DNA of 64,000 bases from Candidatus Zipacnadum vermilionense (GTDB lineage: Bacteria > Armatimonadota > Zipacnadia > Zipacnadales > Zipacnadaceae). The notes beneath the pieces were generated by a model. That model did not search any database, was not told where the DNA came from, and saw nothing but the letters and a program-made list of their open reading frames with translations. Shown in pieces: positions 35,047 to 43,569 of this stretch. The position numbers were made by a program, and so were the translations under genes. How positions within the stretch are numbered: position 1 is the first letter of the stretch; each line of letters starts with the position of its first letter. Location of the stretch: contig JALGSV010000001.1 in assembly GCA_029821755.1 (NCBI GenBank), positions 172,540 through 236,539 of the forward strand, in the 5' to 3' direction.

Positions 35047-35991
35047 TCAATACTGCTGCGCAGTGCCCTTGCCCCCGCGCTTCCACTGGATGAGCGTCAG
35101 CCCCAGGATCAGCACGAACAGCAGCACCGCCAGCGCCGACGCATAGCCCATCCGGTGCCACTGGAAGGCCTGCTGGTAGATGTAGTACAACAGCGTCGTC
35201 GTGGAGTTCGCCGGCCCTCCGGCGGTCATGACGTGGATGGTCACAAAATGCCCCTGCAACCCGCCGATCACCGACATCACCAGGATGAAGAAGGTCGTCG
35301 GCGCTAGCTGCGGCCAGGTGATGTACCGCAGCCGCGCCCAGAATCCCGCTCCATCCAACTCCGCCGCCTCGTACAGCTCCCGCGGGATGTTCTGCAGGCC
35401 CGCCAGGTACAGCACGCAGTTGTACCCGCCCACCCCGATCCACAGCCCCATGATGATCAGCGCCGGTTTGGCCCAGGTCGGATCCCCCAGCCAGTTCGGC
35501 CCCTGGACACCGAGCGCCGCCAGGCCGCTATTGAGCAGGCCATCCGGCTGGTAGATCCACTTCCAGAGCACCGCCACAGCCACTGACGAGCATATCGAGG
35601 GGATGAAGAACACTGCCCGCCAGAAGATGATCCCCCGCAGCTTCTGGTTCAGCAGCAACGCCGTAAACAGCGACAGGATCATCCCCACCGGCACGCCCAG
35701 CATCAGGAAGGTGGTGTTATACAGGTAGTACCAGACCCGCGGATCATTGGCCGCCACCTGGCCCGTGCTGGCCCGGTGGAACCCCAGAATCTCCACATAG
35801 TTCCCGCCCGCCGCCCAGCGAATCCCCCACCACCCTTCCACCGGGTCCCAGTGGAACAGCGACAGCAGCAACGCTCCCAGGACGGGAACGAGGGTGAAGA
35901 TGAGGAAGCCGAGGGTGTTAGGGAGCAGGAACCAGTAGGCGCCGCGATGGCGGGTGCGGGGAGGGCGAGTTTTCGCGGCGGGTCCAGTCAT
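35047..35991 (-). CDS. Sugar ABC transporter permease (MalF/UgpA type)
   Basis: A 314-residue integral membrane protein with six helices, WFLLPNTLGFLIF at the start, and the EAA loop YEAAELDGAGFWARLRYITWP that docks the ATPase. It belongs to the CUT1 carbohydrate importer family. It is oriented away from the second permease gene (36124, plus strand), with 132 bases between the two starts; such pairs normally sit in one operon. The binding protein and ATPase are not in the window. The start has only a weak ribosome binding site. Confidence 0.92.
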   Translation of the reverse strand: MTGPAAKTRPPRTRHRGAYWFLLPNTLGFLIFTLVPVLGALLLSLFHWDPVEGWWGIRWAAGGNYVEILGFHRASTGQVAANDPRVWYYLYNTTFLMLGVPVGMILSLFTALLLNQKLRGIIFWRAVFFIPSICSSVAVAVLWKWIYQPDGLLNSGLAALGVQGPNWLGDPTWAKPALIIMGLWIGVGGYNCVLYLAGLQNIPRELYEAAELDGAGFWARLRYITWPQLAPTTFFILVMSVIGGLQGHFVTIHVMTAGGPANSTTTLLYYIYQQAFQWHRMGYASALAVLLFVLILGLTLIQWKRGGKGTAQQY

Positions 35992-36123
35992 GGCTAGGGA
36001 TGCGGCCTGGCATGTAGGTAATCGGGCACGGATGGGAGAATATCGGCGCTGGAGTAGTTCGCTTTGCCCGCGAGCCTTCCCTGCATTTGCGGCTCCCTGG
36101 TTGCCGGCGCACCTGCACTACCC

Positions 36124-37314
36124 ATGACCGACCCTTACGCCCAACCCACCCCGGCCGCCGCCTCCCGCCGCCGTTTCCTCCGCCGGCGGGCCTGGCTGCA
36201 TGCCTTCGCCTATGCCGGTCTCGCCTTCGTCGGCGTCACCATGGCCCTGCCGCTTTTGTGGATGATCGCCACGTCCCTCAAGGCGTCCGGCGCGACCGTG
36301 ACCTATCCACCCGAGTTCATCCCCCGCGAGCCGGTTACCTGGACCTCGCCGAACGGGGAGCAGCTTCCGCTTTACACCGCGACCGTCGAGGGCCGCGCCC
36401 GCACCGTCGCCCTGATGGACACCCGCCCCGGCCAGGCGGAGGTTTTCCTCACCGACGGCCCCGAGGCTGGCCGCCGCGCCCTTATCCCCCTCACCGAGGG
36501 AACTCTCATCCCTGTCACCCACGTTCGCCTGCACCCGGAGAACTACGCTCGGGCCTGGACCGCCATGCAGCTCCAGCGCGGCTGGCTCAACTTCAACTTC
36601 GACTACCAGTTCCGCGTAAGCCTCGCCGGCCACACCTGGGTCGTCGGCCCCTGGAGTTGGGCCGGCCTCCCCCTACGCAACGCCTTCCTGGTCTTCTACC
36701 TCAACACTCTCCTCGTTTCCCTCGCCGTGACGCTGGGCACCATCCTCACCAGCGCCCTGGCCGCCTTCGCCTTCGCTCGCCTCGATTTCCCGGGCCGCAA
36801 CGGCCTCTTCCTCACCTACCTGGCCACCCTGATGATCCCCTACGTGGTCACCATGATCCCCATCTTCATGCTGCTCACCGCCCTCAAGCTGGTGGACACC
36901 TACTTCGCCCTCATCGTCCCCGTGATGTTCTCCGCCTACGGCACCTTCCTGCTGCGCCAGTTCTTCCTGGCCATCCCCCACGACCTGGAGGACGCCGCCC
37001 GCCTGGACGGCTGCGGCCATCTCGGTGTCCTACGCCACGTGATCCTCCCCCTGTCCAAGCCCGCCCTGGCGACGCTGGGCACCTTCACCTTCCTGGGCAC
37101 GTGGAATTCCTTCATGTGGCCGCTGATCGTCATCAACTCTACCGAGAAGGCTCCCCTGATGCTTGGCCTCTACTCCTTCATGGGCGAAAACGTAGCCCAA
37201 TGGAACCTGCTCATGGCCGCTTCGGTCATGGTCATGGCCCCCGTCGTCATCGTCTTCGTCGTGGGCCAGAAGTACTTCATCGAGGGTATCGTCCTCAGCG
37301 GCATGAAGGGTTGA
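36124..37314 (+). CDS. Sugar ABC transporter permease (MalG/UgpE type) with long periplasmic insert
   Basis: A 396-residue protein, longer than the usual 270-300. Helix 1 (about 25-48) ends in MIATSLKASG. It is followed by an insert of about 130 residues (positions 55-180) with VEGRARTVALMDTRPG and FLTDGPEAG before the permease core resumes at FYLNTLLVSLAVT. The EAA loop is LEDAARLDGCGHLGVLRHVILP. C-terminus EGIVLSGMKG is typical of MalG-like proteins. It should pair with the divergent permease at 35047-35991. The insert may contact the binding protein. Confidence 0.92.
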   Translation: MTDPYAQPTPAAASRRRFLRRRAWLHAFAYAGLAFVGVTMALPLLWMIATSLKASGATVTYPPEFIPREPVTWTSPNGEQLPLYTATVEGRARTVALMDTRPGQAEVFLTDGPEAGRRALIPLTEGTLIPVTHVRLHPENYARAWTAMQLQRGWLNFNFDYQFRVSLAGHTWVVGPWSWAGLPLRNAFLVFYLNTLLVSLAVTLGTILTSALAAFAFARLDFPGRNGLFLTYLATLMIPYVVTMIPIFMLLTALKLVDTYFALIVPVMFSAYGTFLLRQFFLAIPHDLEDAARLDGCGHLGVLRHVILPLSKPALATLGTFTFLGTWNSFMWPLIVINSTEKAPLMLGLYSFMGENVAQWNLLMAASVMVMAPVVIVFVVGQKYFIEGIVLSGMKG

Positions 37315-37377
37315 GATTTCCCGACGGTCTGATATCCCTGCTTTTACTCAGGAAAACATAAAGATTGGCCCTGTACC

Positions 37378-37406
37378 TTGACTTTATCTTGAGGCGGGAG
37401 TACCAT
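37378..37406 (+). promoter_or_regulatory. Possible promoter of the Flp-like pilin gene
   Basis: TTGACT (37378-37383) and TACCAT (37401-37406) are 17 bases apart, about 50 bases before the ATG at 37458. Confidence 0.45.
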
Positions 37407-37457
37407 TACGTTGAGTTGGGGGGTGGGTGTCGCATAGGGCCCAGCGGGAGGGTTACC

Positions 37458-37661
37458 ATGCTAACCAGCATCTGGCGGGACGAGGAAGGGACGATTCACG
37501 TCGAGCACGCGATTCTGCTCGCGGTCCTCGTGGTAGCGGCTATGGCGACGTGGACTCTCTTTGGAGGGAAGCTCAGGGAAACGATATCGATGGGCAGTAG
37601 TGCCTTCGCCTCTGCCGTCCGTGGGTCAGTTTGCCCATCCACCGCAGACGGCGTGAGCTAG
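37458..37661 (+). CDS. Flp-like (type IVb) mini-pilin
   Basis: A 67-residue protein whose ATG follows GGGAGGG. A short charged leader ends in EEG, followed by TIHVEH and a hydrophobic helix AILLAVLVVAAMA. Cleavage after Gly by a prepilin peptidase would put Glu at position 5, as in Flp pilins, but His stands where Tyr6 is usual. The C-terminal part (GSSAFASAVRGSV) is short. No tad assembly genes are in the window, so the gene is an orphan, closed by its own hairpin. A role in adhesion or secretion is inferred. Confidence 0.65.
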   Translation: MLTSIWRDEEGTIHVEHAILLAVLVVAAMATWTLFGGKLRETISMGSSAFASAVRGSVCPSTADGVS

Positions 37662-37715
37662 TTGACAGCCATCGACCTCTCGTCGCGCAATGGAGGATCG
37701 CTGACGACCATATGC

Positions 37716-37746
37716 CGCCCGGTCTGAGCAAGGCCGGGCGTTTGTG
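37716..37746 (+). terminator. Intrinsic terminator of the mini-pilin gene
   Basis: CGCCCGG (37716-37722) and CCGGGCG (37734-37740) form a perfect GC-rich stem, followed by TTTGTG. It lies 54 bases after the stop. Confidence 0.55.
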
Positions 37747-37767
37747 CTTACTAATTGGGGGGGCAGT

Positions 37768-38190
37768 CTACGGCGCGCAGCGCTCTGCCAGCGCCGCCAG
37801 CGCCGCGTCCAGTGTCGCCTCGTCGGCGAAGGTGAATATGGCCGCCGCCTGCCCGCTCAGGCCCAGCGCGTGGACGGCCTGGATATTGATCCCCGCCTCC
37901 GCCATCTTCGCCAGGTTGTCACGCAGAGCTCCCACCCGATCCGCCGCGTCCACCCACAGTACGCTGAAAACCTTCGCTGCGCAGCAGGTCTCACAGCCGC
38001 AACTGGCCACGAGCGACGGGTCTTCCGGGACGAAGACCACCTTGGCCATTCCCTCGTCCTCCGTCCAGGCCCAGAGGGCCTTCAGGCTGATTCCGTGGCC
38101 TACCAGGTCCTCGGCCACCTTCAGCAACGCCCCGACTCGGTCTTCTATCTCCAGGCTAAACGCATCTAGCTTATGCGCGTGATGGGACAT
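37768..38190 (-). CDS. Tandem ACT-domain protein with central cysteine cluster
   Basis: A 140-residue protein from the ATG at 38190 (AGGGAGGG upstream; the longer frame to 38655 overlaps the next gene antisense). Two ACT domains are visible: FSLEIEDRVGALLKVAEDLVGHGI at the start and VLWVDAADRVGALRDNLAKMAEAGINI in the second half. Between them is CGCETCC, four cysteines in seven residues, unusual in ACT proteins. ACT domains sense amino acids or small ligands. The Cys cluster could bind a metal or act as a redox switch. It is divergent from a DUF6785-like membrane protein gene. Confidence 0.82.
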   Translation of the reverse strand: MSHHAHKLDAFSLEIEDRVGALLKVAEDLVGHGISLKALWAWTEDEGMAKVVFVPEDPSLVASCGCETCCAAKVFSVLWVDAADRVGALRDNLAKMAEAGINIQAVHALGLSGQAAAIFTFADEATLDAALAALAERCAP

Positions 38191-38308
38191 GGGGTTACCC
38201 TCCCTGGCATAGAATTGGCCGCCGGTCTCCGCGACGAGAAAGCCGCTCCTCCAGTTTGCAGACGCCCCCTGCCGGAGAAGGTTCGCCGCCGCGTGCCTGA
38301 AGATCTCC

Positions 38309-40360
38309 ATGCAGGTCTTCACCCCTCTCGCGCCGAATGTAACCGCGTCGCAATCACCCCCTACCCCGGGATCTCGCATGGCCGTATCGCCGTCGACAAC
38401 CTCGCCCGCCTTCGCCCCCGCGCGGGGGTTGGCCACGGCTGGGGTAACCTCCCGCGCTGTGGTGCTCGGCCTGGCCATCTCCGCCGTGGTCTGCGCCATC
38501 GTCGCCTGGGCCGAGTACGTCACCGGCGCCATCATGATCGGCTTCCTACAGATCCCGCCGGTAGCGGTGGCCCTCCTCTTCGTCATCGTCCTGCTCAACC
38601 GCCTGGCCGGCCGGCTCTGGCCCGCGGCGAGGCTGCGGCCGGCCGAGCTGGCCATTATCTACATGATGATGGTCTTGTCGGCGATGATCGCCTCCCGCGG
38701 CCTCACCGAGGACCTCTATCCAACCCTGGCCGGCCTCAACTACCTGGCTACGCCGGCCAATCACTGGCAATCTCTCTTCTTTGGCCAGATCAAGCCCGCG
38801 CTGGTGCCGTGGGACCCCGCCCGCGACGCCATGCAGCCAGTGGTGCGCTACTACTACGAGGGCCTCCCCGCCGGCGCTCCGGTCCCCTGGGCCGCCTGGC
38901 TGCTCCCCAGCGCTCTCTGGCTGGTCCTCTATGGCCTGGTTTACATGTGCTTCATGGGCCTGGCCTCGGTCATCTACAAGCTCTGGGCTGATGAGGAGCA
39001 CCTTTCCTTCCCCCTGGTCAGCCTCCCCCTGGAGATGATTGGCGAGCAGAGTGCTGGCTTCCTGCGCAACCCGCTCATGTGGATCGGCTTCGGCCTCCCA
39101 GTGCTCTACTTTGGCCTCAAGGGACTGCGCGGCATCTGGCCTGTCTTTCCCTTGCTCCGTGTTGAGTACCCCATCAGCTTCAGCCAGGCCCCCTGGAGCT
39201 CTATGGGCTACACTGAGATGTGGTTCTCGATGGCCGGGGTGGGCTTATTCTACTTGCTTTCCTCCGAAATGGTCTTCAGCCTCTGGTTCTTCTTCATCCT
39301 GGCGCGCCTCCAGGAGGTCGCGGGCGGCGCGCTCGGTATCGCCACGGGCGGCTCGCACGCCTCGGCCATGGCTTTCGTAGCCGACCAAACCGCGGGAATC
39401 TCCTTCGCTCTAGTGGGGATAATGATCTACACCGGCTGGGTACGGGTGCGGGACATCTGGCGCCGCCAGTCGGAGCAGGACCCCGCGGCGGCCAACACCC
39501 TGGTCCGCTTTCGCACCGCCGCCTGGCTGGTCGGCCTGGCGCTGGTCGGCATCGCCGTATGGTGGCGCATGGCCGGTGGCGGCATTACGGTAGCCCTGGT
39601 CGAGTTTGGCGTCTATATGTTCGTGCAGGCCGTCATCATGGCCCGCGCCACCTCCGAGGCCGGCACCCCCATGGCCGAGGGCTCCTTCACGCCCTTCGAC
39701 ATTTACGGCTTCTTCGCCCGCAAGAGCGCGGTCGGCAAGGCTAACCTGACGCTGTTGGCTTTCAGCAACGCTATGTTCACCCGCGATCTTCGCGGCGTCA
39801 CGCTTACCGGCATGTTGGATGCCCAGAAGATGGCCGACGGCGTTCGCCTGGCCCGCCGGAAGTTGACCCCGGTGATCGTCACCGTCCTCATTTTCGCCAT
39901 TCTGGTCTCGGGGTTCATCCATCTCAACCTCACCTACCAGCGTGGCGGCATCACCATGTATGGGTACCTTTTCCGCGGCAACAACCAGCAGTTCTGGCAC
40001 GAGAACGCGCCCCTGATGGACGGCATTGAGGAGTACCGGGTAGCTCGGCCGATCTGGTTCGGGGTCGGGGTACTTTTCTGCCTCTTCCTGAGCCTGATGC
40101 GCCGCCTGTACGTGTGGTGGCCGCTGCACCCCTTGGGCGCGGCGCTGTCGGTAACGTGGATCATGTGCGTCTTCTGGTTCCCGGCGCTAGTGGCGTGGCT
40201 GCTCAAGTCGGGCATCACTCGCTACGGCGGCATCAAGACCTACCTGAAGCTGCGGCCCTTCTTCCTGGGTCTCATCTTTGGCGAGTTCTTCATGGCCGTG
40301 GTGTGGAGCATCCTGTCTTTCGCCCTGCATATCAGGGCGCCCATGTTCCCCTGGCCCTAG
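38309..40360 (+). CDS. Polytopic membrane protein of the DUF6785/DUF6784 type
   Basis: About 683 residues with some 14 hydrophobic helices. Recognisable stretches include ELAIIYMMMVLSAMIASRGL, YKLWADEEHLSFPLVSLPLEM and the C-terminal YVWWPLHPLGAALS, typical of the large DUF6785/6784 proteins common in Planctomycetes and Armatimonadota, distantly like OPT transporters. Starts at 38309 or 38378 are both possible; the first 40 residues are low complexity and neither has a clear ribosome binding site. Substrate and function are unknown. A transport role is inferred from topology only. Confidence 0.8.
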   Translation: MQVFTPLAPNVTASQSPPTPGSRMAVSPSTTSPAFAPARGLATAGVTSRAVVLGLAISAVVCAIVAWAEYVTGAIMIGFLQIPPVAVALLFVIVLLNRLAGRLWPAARLRPAELAIIYMMMVLSAMIASRGLTEDLYPTLAGLNYLATPANHWQSLFFGQIKPALVPWDPARDAMQPVVRYYYEGLPAGAPVPWAAWLLPSALWLVLYGLVYMCFMGLASVIYKLWADEEHLSFPLVSLPLEMIGEQSAGFLRNPLMWIGFGLPVLYFGLKGLRGIWPVFPLLRVEYPISFSQAPWSSMGYTEMWFSMAGVGLFYLLSSEMVFSLWFFFILARLQEVAGGALGIATGGSHASAMAFVADQTAGISFALVGIMIYTGWVRVRDIWRRQSEQDPAAANTLVRFRTAAWLVGLALVGIAVWWRMAGGGITVALVEFGVYMFVQAVIMARATSEAGTPMAEGSFTPFDIYGFFARKSAVGKANLTLLAFSNAMFTRDLRGVTLTGMLDAQKMADGVRLARRKLTPVIVTVLIFAILVSGFIHLNLTYQRGGITMYGYLFRGNNQQFWHENAPLMDGIEEYRVARPIWFGVGVLFCLFLSLMRRLYVWWPLHPLGAALSVTWIMCVFWFPALVAWLLKSGITRYGGIKTYLKLRPFFLGLIFGEFFMAVVWSILSFALHIRAPMFPWP

Positions 40361-40485
40361 TGTCACGTTGTCCGTCAATCTTTGCGCACCGAATCCGAGA
40401 CCCATTCCCCATCTCCGAAGCCCGTTTTTCATTCATTCCCCTCCCTATTACGGAGCGCGAGGTAGGCAACCCACGGAGGCAAACC

Positions 40486-41250
40486 ATGACTCTCGGCATC
40501 ATCGGTGGCACCGGCCTGTACGACCTCGGCACCCAGGACTGGGAGGAGGTCACCACTGACACTCCCTTCGGCCCCGTCACCGCCTGGGTCGGTGAGATCG
40601 GCGGGCGGCAGGCGGTGTTCCTGCCCCGCCACGGGCGCGATCACTCGCTTCCGCCGCACCTGGTCAACTACCGCGGCAACCTTAGCGCGCTGCAGGCGCT
40701 GGGCTGCGACCGCCTCATCGCCACCAACGCCGTCGGGGGCCTTGACCCCTCTCTACCGGTGGGAGCGCTGTGCCTGGCCGTGCAGTTCCTCGACTTCACC
40801 TGCGTCCGGCCGCGGACGTTGTACGAGCCCGATGCCGCCGTGCAGCACGTGGACATGACCGAGCCGTACTGCCCCGAACTACGGGAGACCCTCAGACAGG
40901 CCGGGGAGGCGCTGGGCCTGGGGCCGCTGCGGGAGGTCGTCTACGTCTGCACTGAGGGCCCGCGCTTCGAGACCGCCGCGGAGATTCAGATGTTCGGGAG
41001 GTTGGGGGGGCAGGTAGTCGGCATGACCGGCGTCCCGGAAGTCGTCTTCGCTCGCGAAGCGGGGATCTGCTACGCCAGTCTCTGCCTGATAACTAACCCG
41101 GGTGCCGGGCTGGTCCCGGACCACAAGCTAACCGGGGGGGAGGTCACAGAACTGATGGAGCAGCGCAAGGGCGATCTGTTGCAGGTACTCGAGGAGATGG
41201 CCCGGCGGCTGTGCGACGATACCACCTGTGCCTGTGGGGCGCGCTCATGA
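40486..41250 (+). CDS. MTAP/MTIP-family purine nucleoside phosphorylase
   Basis: A 254-residue phosphorylase with IIGGTGLYD (phosphate loop), LPRHGRDH, VNYRGNLSALQALGC, TNAVGGL and GMTGVPEVVFAREAGICYAS, the PNP/MTAP fold. Near the base-binding site the segment reads LITNPGAG, with Asn where adenosine-type MTAPs have Asp. That suggests preference for 6-oxopurines (S-methyl-5'-thioinosine or inosine/guanosine) over methylthioadenosine. The ATG follows ACGGAGG. It overlaps the HAD gene by four bases (ATGA), so the two are coupled, probably in nucleoside salvage. Confidence 0.88.
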   Translation: MTLGIIGGTGLYDLGTQDWEEVTTDTPFGPVTAWVGEIGGRQAVFLPRHGRDHSLPPHLVNYRGNLSALQALGCDRLIATNAVGGLDPSLPVGALCLAVQFLDFTCVRPRTLYEPDAAVQHVDMTEPYCPELRETLRQAGEALGLGPLREVVYVCTEGPRFETAAEIQMFGRLGGQVVGMTGVPEVVFAREAGICYASLCLITNPGAGLVPDHKLTGGEVTELMEQRKGDLLQVLEEMARRLCDDTTCACGARS

Positions 41251-42038
41251 GTCTGCGCGGCCTAGGCGACTATCAGGGCTACCTCTTCGACCTCGACGGC
41301 ACCGTCTACCTCGGCGACCACCTCATTCCTGGCGCCGATCGCGCTCTCGGCGCCCTGCGCGCTGCCGGTAAACGTATCGCCTTCATCTCCAACAAGCCCC
41401 TGGGGCGCGCCTCGGAATATGCTGAGAAGCTCCGCCGCCTGGGCGTACCGGCCGCGGACGAGGAGGTCATCAACTCCCCGGTGGCCCTGCGTCTGTACCT
41501 ACAGCAGGCGGACCTGGGCCGGCGCGTGCTGGTGATCGGGGAGGAGCCGGTGCGAGAGGAGTTGCTCCGCGGGGGCTTCGAGCTGGTGGAGGACCCGGCC
41601 CAGGCCGAGATCGTGGTCGTTTCCTGGGATCGGACGGTGACCTACGACCGCCTCAACGCGGCGCTGGAGGCCTTGCGTGCCGGGGCGCGCTTTGTGGCAA
41701 CTAATCCGGACGTAACCTGCCCCCTCCCCGGTGGTCGCGAGGCCCTGGACGCCGGGAGCTTCATCGCCCTGCTGGAGGCCGCCTGCGGCCGCCGCGTGGA
41801 GGCCATAGCGGGCAAGCCTTCGCCGCTGATGCTGCAAGTCATCATGCAGCGATGGGGCCTGGAGGCGGGGGACTGTCTGCTGCTAGGGGATCGTCTGGAG
41901 ACGGACTTGGAGCTAGGCCGCCGGGCCGGAACCGCGGTAGCGCTGGTGCTGACCGGCGTCACCACTCGCGAGCATTTGGGGGAATGGCCGGCCCAGCCCG
42001 ACTACGTCCTGGAAAGTGTGGCGGACCTGGCCCCCTAA
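41247..42038 (+). CDS. HAD-IIA family hydrolase (NagD-like)
   Basis: A 263-residue phosphatase with FDLDGTVYLGD (nucleophile Asp), FISNKPL (motif II), a C2-type cap, GKPSPLMLQ (motif III Lys) and LLGDRLETDLELGRRAGT (motif IV). NagD-like enzymes dephosphorylate nucleotides or sugar phosphates in the cytoplasm. The ATG overlaps the phosphorylase stop, which ties it to nucleoside or 5'-nucleotide turnover (inference). Length is normal. Confidence 0.9.
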   Translation: MSLRGLGDYQGYLFDLDGTVYLGDHLIPGADRALGALRAAGKRIAFISNKPLGRASEYAEKLRRLGVPAADEEVINSPVALRLYLQQADLGRRVLVIGEEPVREELLRGGFELVEDPAQAEIVVVSWDRTVTYDRLNAALEALRAGARFVATNPDVTCPLPGGREALDAGSFIALLEAACGRRVEAIAGKPSPLMLQVIMQRWGLEAGDCLLLGDRLETDLELGRRAGTAVALVLTGVTTREHLGEWPAQPDYVLESVADLAP

Positions 42039-42079
42039 ACATGTGGCGTGGGCCTTCCAGCCCGCGCCGCACCTGCAAT

Positions 42080-42120
42080 TCGGGGCCCCTCTCCCGCCGG
42101 GGGGTGAGGCTCCCTACCCC
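42080..42120. repeat. GC-rich palindromic intergenic repeat, copy D (short)
   Basis: CGGGGCCCCTCTCCCGCCGGGGGGTGAGGCTCCC, a shortened version with the GGGGGTGAGGCTCC tail of copy A and no inner hairpin. It lies between convergent genes. Confidence 0.45.
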
Positions 42121-43349
42121 TCCCCCTGCACCTGCGCCTGCAGTCCCCGCGCCGTCTGCGTCAGGAGTTGCACCCTCGTCATCAGGTCGGCGTACTCCTC
42201 CCGGCTCAGCCCCTGCCGCTGCGCGACCCGGTGGGCCAGGTCCTGCCAGGCGTCCAGCACCTCGTGGAGGCTCTTCTGCAACTCGTCCTTGCGCTCCCCC
42301 TCCGGCACTGCCGCCCACCTCATCAATGTATCGCTCAGAGCCTTCTCCAGCGCTGATAGTTCGGCGGTGACTGGCGGCACGTCAATCGGGTACGGCGCGC
42401 TCCGCCAGGCGACGACCGCTTTGTTCTGTGGTCCGGCGATAGTGAGAGCAAAGATGACGGTGCTCGGTCCATCCGCGCTCACCTTGTATGATAGCCCCAT
42501 CGTCGAGGGCTGCGCCCCGACCGTGATTTTCTTCATGGTGAGGTCCCCACGCGTCGCGTTATTCACTCGCGCGTTGAGCTTGGCTGGCCGCGTGCCCTCG
42601 CCGCTCTTCCAGGTCGAGACCTCCAACTGCGCCAAGTTCTCCCCCAGCCACAGGGCGCCCACCTGGCGCAGCAGCAGCCGGAAGGGCGGGCCGGAGAAGA
42701 CCAGCGGCCCCACGCGGTCCAGCTCCATCACCGACTTCTCCACCGGCGCCCAGGAGGACTGCTCGTCGGCCCCGGGGGCCTTGCGGGCCACGTTGATGAG
42801 CCACGAGTCGCCCACCGCCGGACCGATACCCCGCGCGAAGGGCAAGGCGATCTCCACGCTCCAGCCGTCCGGGCCGCGACTGGTCGCTGACAGCCACTTG
42901 AAATCTTGCGAGGCGTCGGCGTCCCAGGAGTCATACTGCACATTGGCCGCATTAACCGCCAGGTGCGCCGCGCTCTTGCGCTGGCCGACCGTATCGATGA
43001 CCAAGTGCAGGCTATCATCCCCCAGCACCGGACCGTCGCGCTTGGCGGCCAGGGTCTGCAAGCTGCCGGGGTTGGGGTCCGAGCAGATGGCGGCCAGGTA
43101 GAAGTTCCCGGCGTCATATTCCATGAACACCGTGGTCCGCAGCGCCGGCAGGCTTTGCCCGCCCACACTCACGAAGTCGGAGAGCACCGCAGCTTTCGCC
43201 CACTCTCCCGGCTCTATGCTCCCGTCGATCTGTGGGGCTTTGGTGACGAGCGGTACGCTGATCACCGGCGGCGTATACCCCGGCGCGCTCCAGCCGGCGC
43301 CCACCGAAGCCAACAGCAGCGCTAACAGCAGCATTGTGCGAGTGGTCAT
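42114..43349 (-). CDS. Secreted CBM9-like / DOMON-type sugar-binding protein
   Basis: A 411-residue protein from the ATG at 43349 (GGGAGGACT upstream). A signal peptide (MTTRTMLLLALLLA, cleavage after WSA) precedes a family 9 carbohydrate-binding-like domain: APQIDGSIEPGEWAKA, VFMEYDAGNFYLAAICSDP, DDSLHLVIDTVG and DGWSVEIALPF. The C-terminal 110 residues are predicted helical (ELSALEKALSDTLMR...). CBM9-like modules of this layout are frequent in secreted proteins of Planctomycetes-like bacteria. No catalytic domain is seen; probably binds glycans at the surface. Confidence 0.82.
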   Translation of the reverse strand: MTTRTMLLLALLLASVGAGWSAPGYTPPVISVPLVTKAPQIDGSIEPGEWAKAAVLSDFVSVGGQSLPALRTTVFMEYDAGNFYLAAICSDPNPGSLQTLAAKRDGPVLGDDSLHLVIDTVGQRKSAAHLAVNAANVQYDSWDADASQDFKWLSATSRGPDGWSVEIALPFARGIGPAVGDSWLINVARKAPGADEQSSWAPVEKSVMELDRVGPLVFSGPPFRLLLRQVGALWLGENLAQLEVSTWKSGEGTRPAKLNARVNNATRGDLTMKKITVGAQPSTMGLSYKVSADGPSTVIFALTIAGPQNKAVVAWRSAPYPIDVPPVTAELSALEKALSDTLMRWAAVPEGERKDELQKSLHEVLDAWQDLAHRVAQRQGLSREEYADLMTRVQLLTQTARGLQAQVQGEG

Positions 43350-43451
43350 GGTATAGTCCTCCCTTACCGGGTGGGGCCGAGGGCAAGCCACAGATCTCGG
43401 CGTTTTCTACAGTGCTTCCAGACGGGGCGGTTTCGTCGTCTTCCTGGCTGC

Positions 43452-43515
43452 TCTGCCTGCCCCTCTCGTGCGAAGGGCGTCTCCGCCCAGAGAGGGGCAG
43501 CGGGTAAGGTGCGGC
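43452..43515. repeat. GC-rich palindromic intergenic repeat, copy E
   Basis: CTGCCCCTCTCG..., an inner GGGCGTCTCCGCCC hairpin and AGAGAGGGGCAGCGGGTAAGG. The outer arms CTGCCCCTCTC and GAGAGGGGCAG are a perfect 11-bp palindrome. Best match to copy C. Confidence 0.6.
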
Positions 43516-43569
43516 GGCGGCCGGAGCACTTGCCGACAGATCGGCGGTAGTACGTGACGCAGCCCGTGC

